A stretch of DNA of 64,000 bases from Chlorogloeopsis fritschii PCC 6912 (GTDB taxonomy: Bacteria; Cyanobacteriota; Cyanobacteriia; Cyanobacteriales; Nostocaceae). The notes beneath the pieces are model-generated. The model saw only the letters and a program-made list of their open reading frames with translations, made no database searches and was not told where the DNA came from. The stretch is from the NCBI RefSeq assembly GCF_000317285.1, contig NZ_AJLN01000145.1, forward strand, positions 1 through 64,000. Direction: 5' to 3'. The position numbers were made by a program, and so were the translations under genes. This document shows positions 63,842 to 64,000 of the stretch, piece by piece. Each line of letters starts with the position of its first letter. Positions within the stretch are counted from its first letter, which is position 1.

Positions 63842-64000
63842 ATGAAAGCCGATATCCAACTTACCGAAACCACCCAATCTACCTTCCAACGCCCCGAACT
63901 GCTCGCCCCCGCAGGTAATTGGGAATGTGCCAAAGCAGCCGTAGAAAATGGTGCAGATGCAATTTACTTCGGTTTGGATCGGTTCAATGCACGGATGCGA
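63842..64000 (+). CDS. U32 family peptidase, N-terminal part (cut by window end)
   Basis: The first 53 residues are present from ATG 63842: QRPELLAPAGNWECAKAAVENGADAIYFGLDRFNARMR. ELLAPAG and the GADAIYFG strand are the classic start of U32 proteins. Family members include collagenase-like proteases and RNA-modification proteins such as RlhA and TrhP; which one this is cannot be told from the fragment. The gene continues beyond the window. Confidence 0.92.
   Translation, partial: MKADIQLTETTQSTFQRPELLAPAGNWECAKAAVENGADAIYFGLDRFNARMR

Overview
The window comes from a cyanobacterium, most likely a filamentous heterocystous one (Nostocales). The evidence is a high density of the HIP1 octamer GCGATCGC, a hetI-type phosphopantetheinyl transferase, a DevC-type permease, a plant-type ferredoxin, biliverdin reductase, phylloquinone (menD) and cobalamin genes, and abundant heptameric tandem repeats (TGATAAC, TAGTTAG types) between genes. 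No rRNA, CRISPR array, intact transposase or prophage was seen. The species cannot be fixed from the sequence alone.

Layout. 0-5 kb: a membrane-anchored hypothetical protein, an LRAT-GUN4 fusion on the minus strand, nadA, a metallophosphoesterase, tRNA-Ser(TGA) and a four-helix-bundle protein. 5.8-10.1 kb: an amino-acid permease, then a duplicated glycosyltransferase pair around a PIG-L deacetylase. 10.1-11.5 kb: a repeat-rich patch with a 113-bp MITE-like element, other repeats, a DUF427 gene and a truncated PIN-domain gene. 11.6-24.4 kb: recQ, two paralogous small membrane proteins, an acyl-ACP/CoA synthetase with a YlqD gene, the pyruvate dehydrogenase E2 gene, a three-gene minus-strand cluster, tRNA-Asp, gltX and a secreted protein. 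24.5-38.9 kb: an Arg-rich secreted protein, ftsH, menD, a membrane protein with a Pho-box-like site upstream, a double ABM-domain protein, map, bvdR, petF, a SpoIID-domain protein, sulfiredoxin, Dps, an HTH-GrpE fusion and an acyltransferase.

38.9-49.9 kb: a long non-coding stretch, a STAS protein and SpoIIE-type phosphatase pair, a DUF1350 protein, cobH and cbiD, hetI, an orphan DevC, a GNAT, small conserved proteins, and an MMADHC-like protein. 50-64 kb: a GHL10 glycoside-hydrolase-like protein, a Rieske/PaO-type oxygenase with a nearby NTF2-like protein, a giant kinase/ATPase/histidine kinase (HstK type), pstS, a di-haem cytochrome, and the start of a U32 peptidase cut by the window edge.

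Most genes are single housekeeping or signalling units rather than one large operon. The most unusual items are the LRAT-GUN4 fusion, the HTH-GrpE fusion, coding sequences invaded by short repeats (menD, the SpoIID gene), and at least five families of short repeats with inverted ends, several with equal-length copies far apart in the window.
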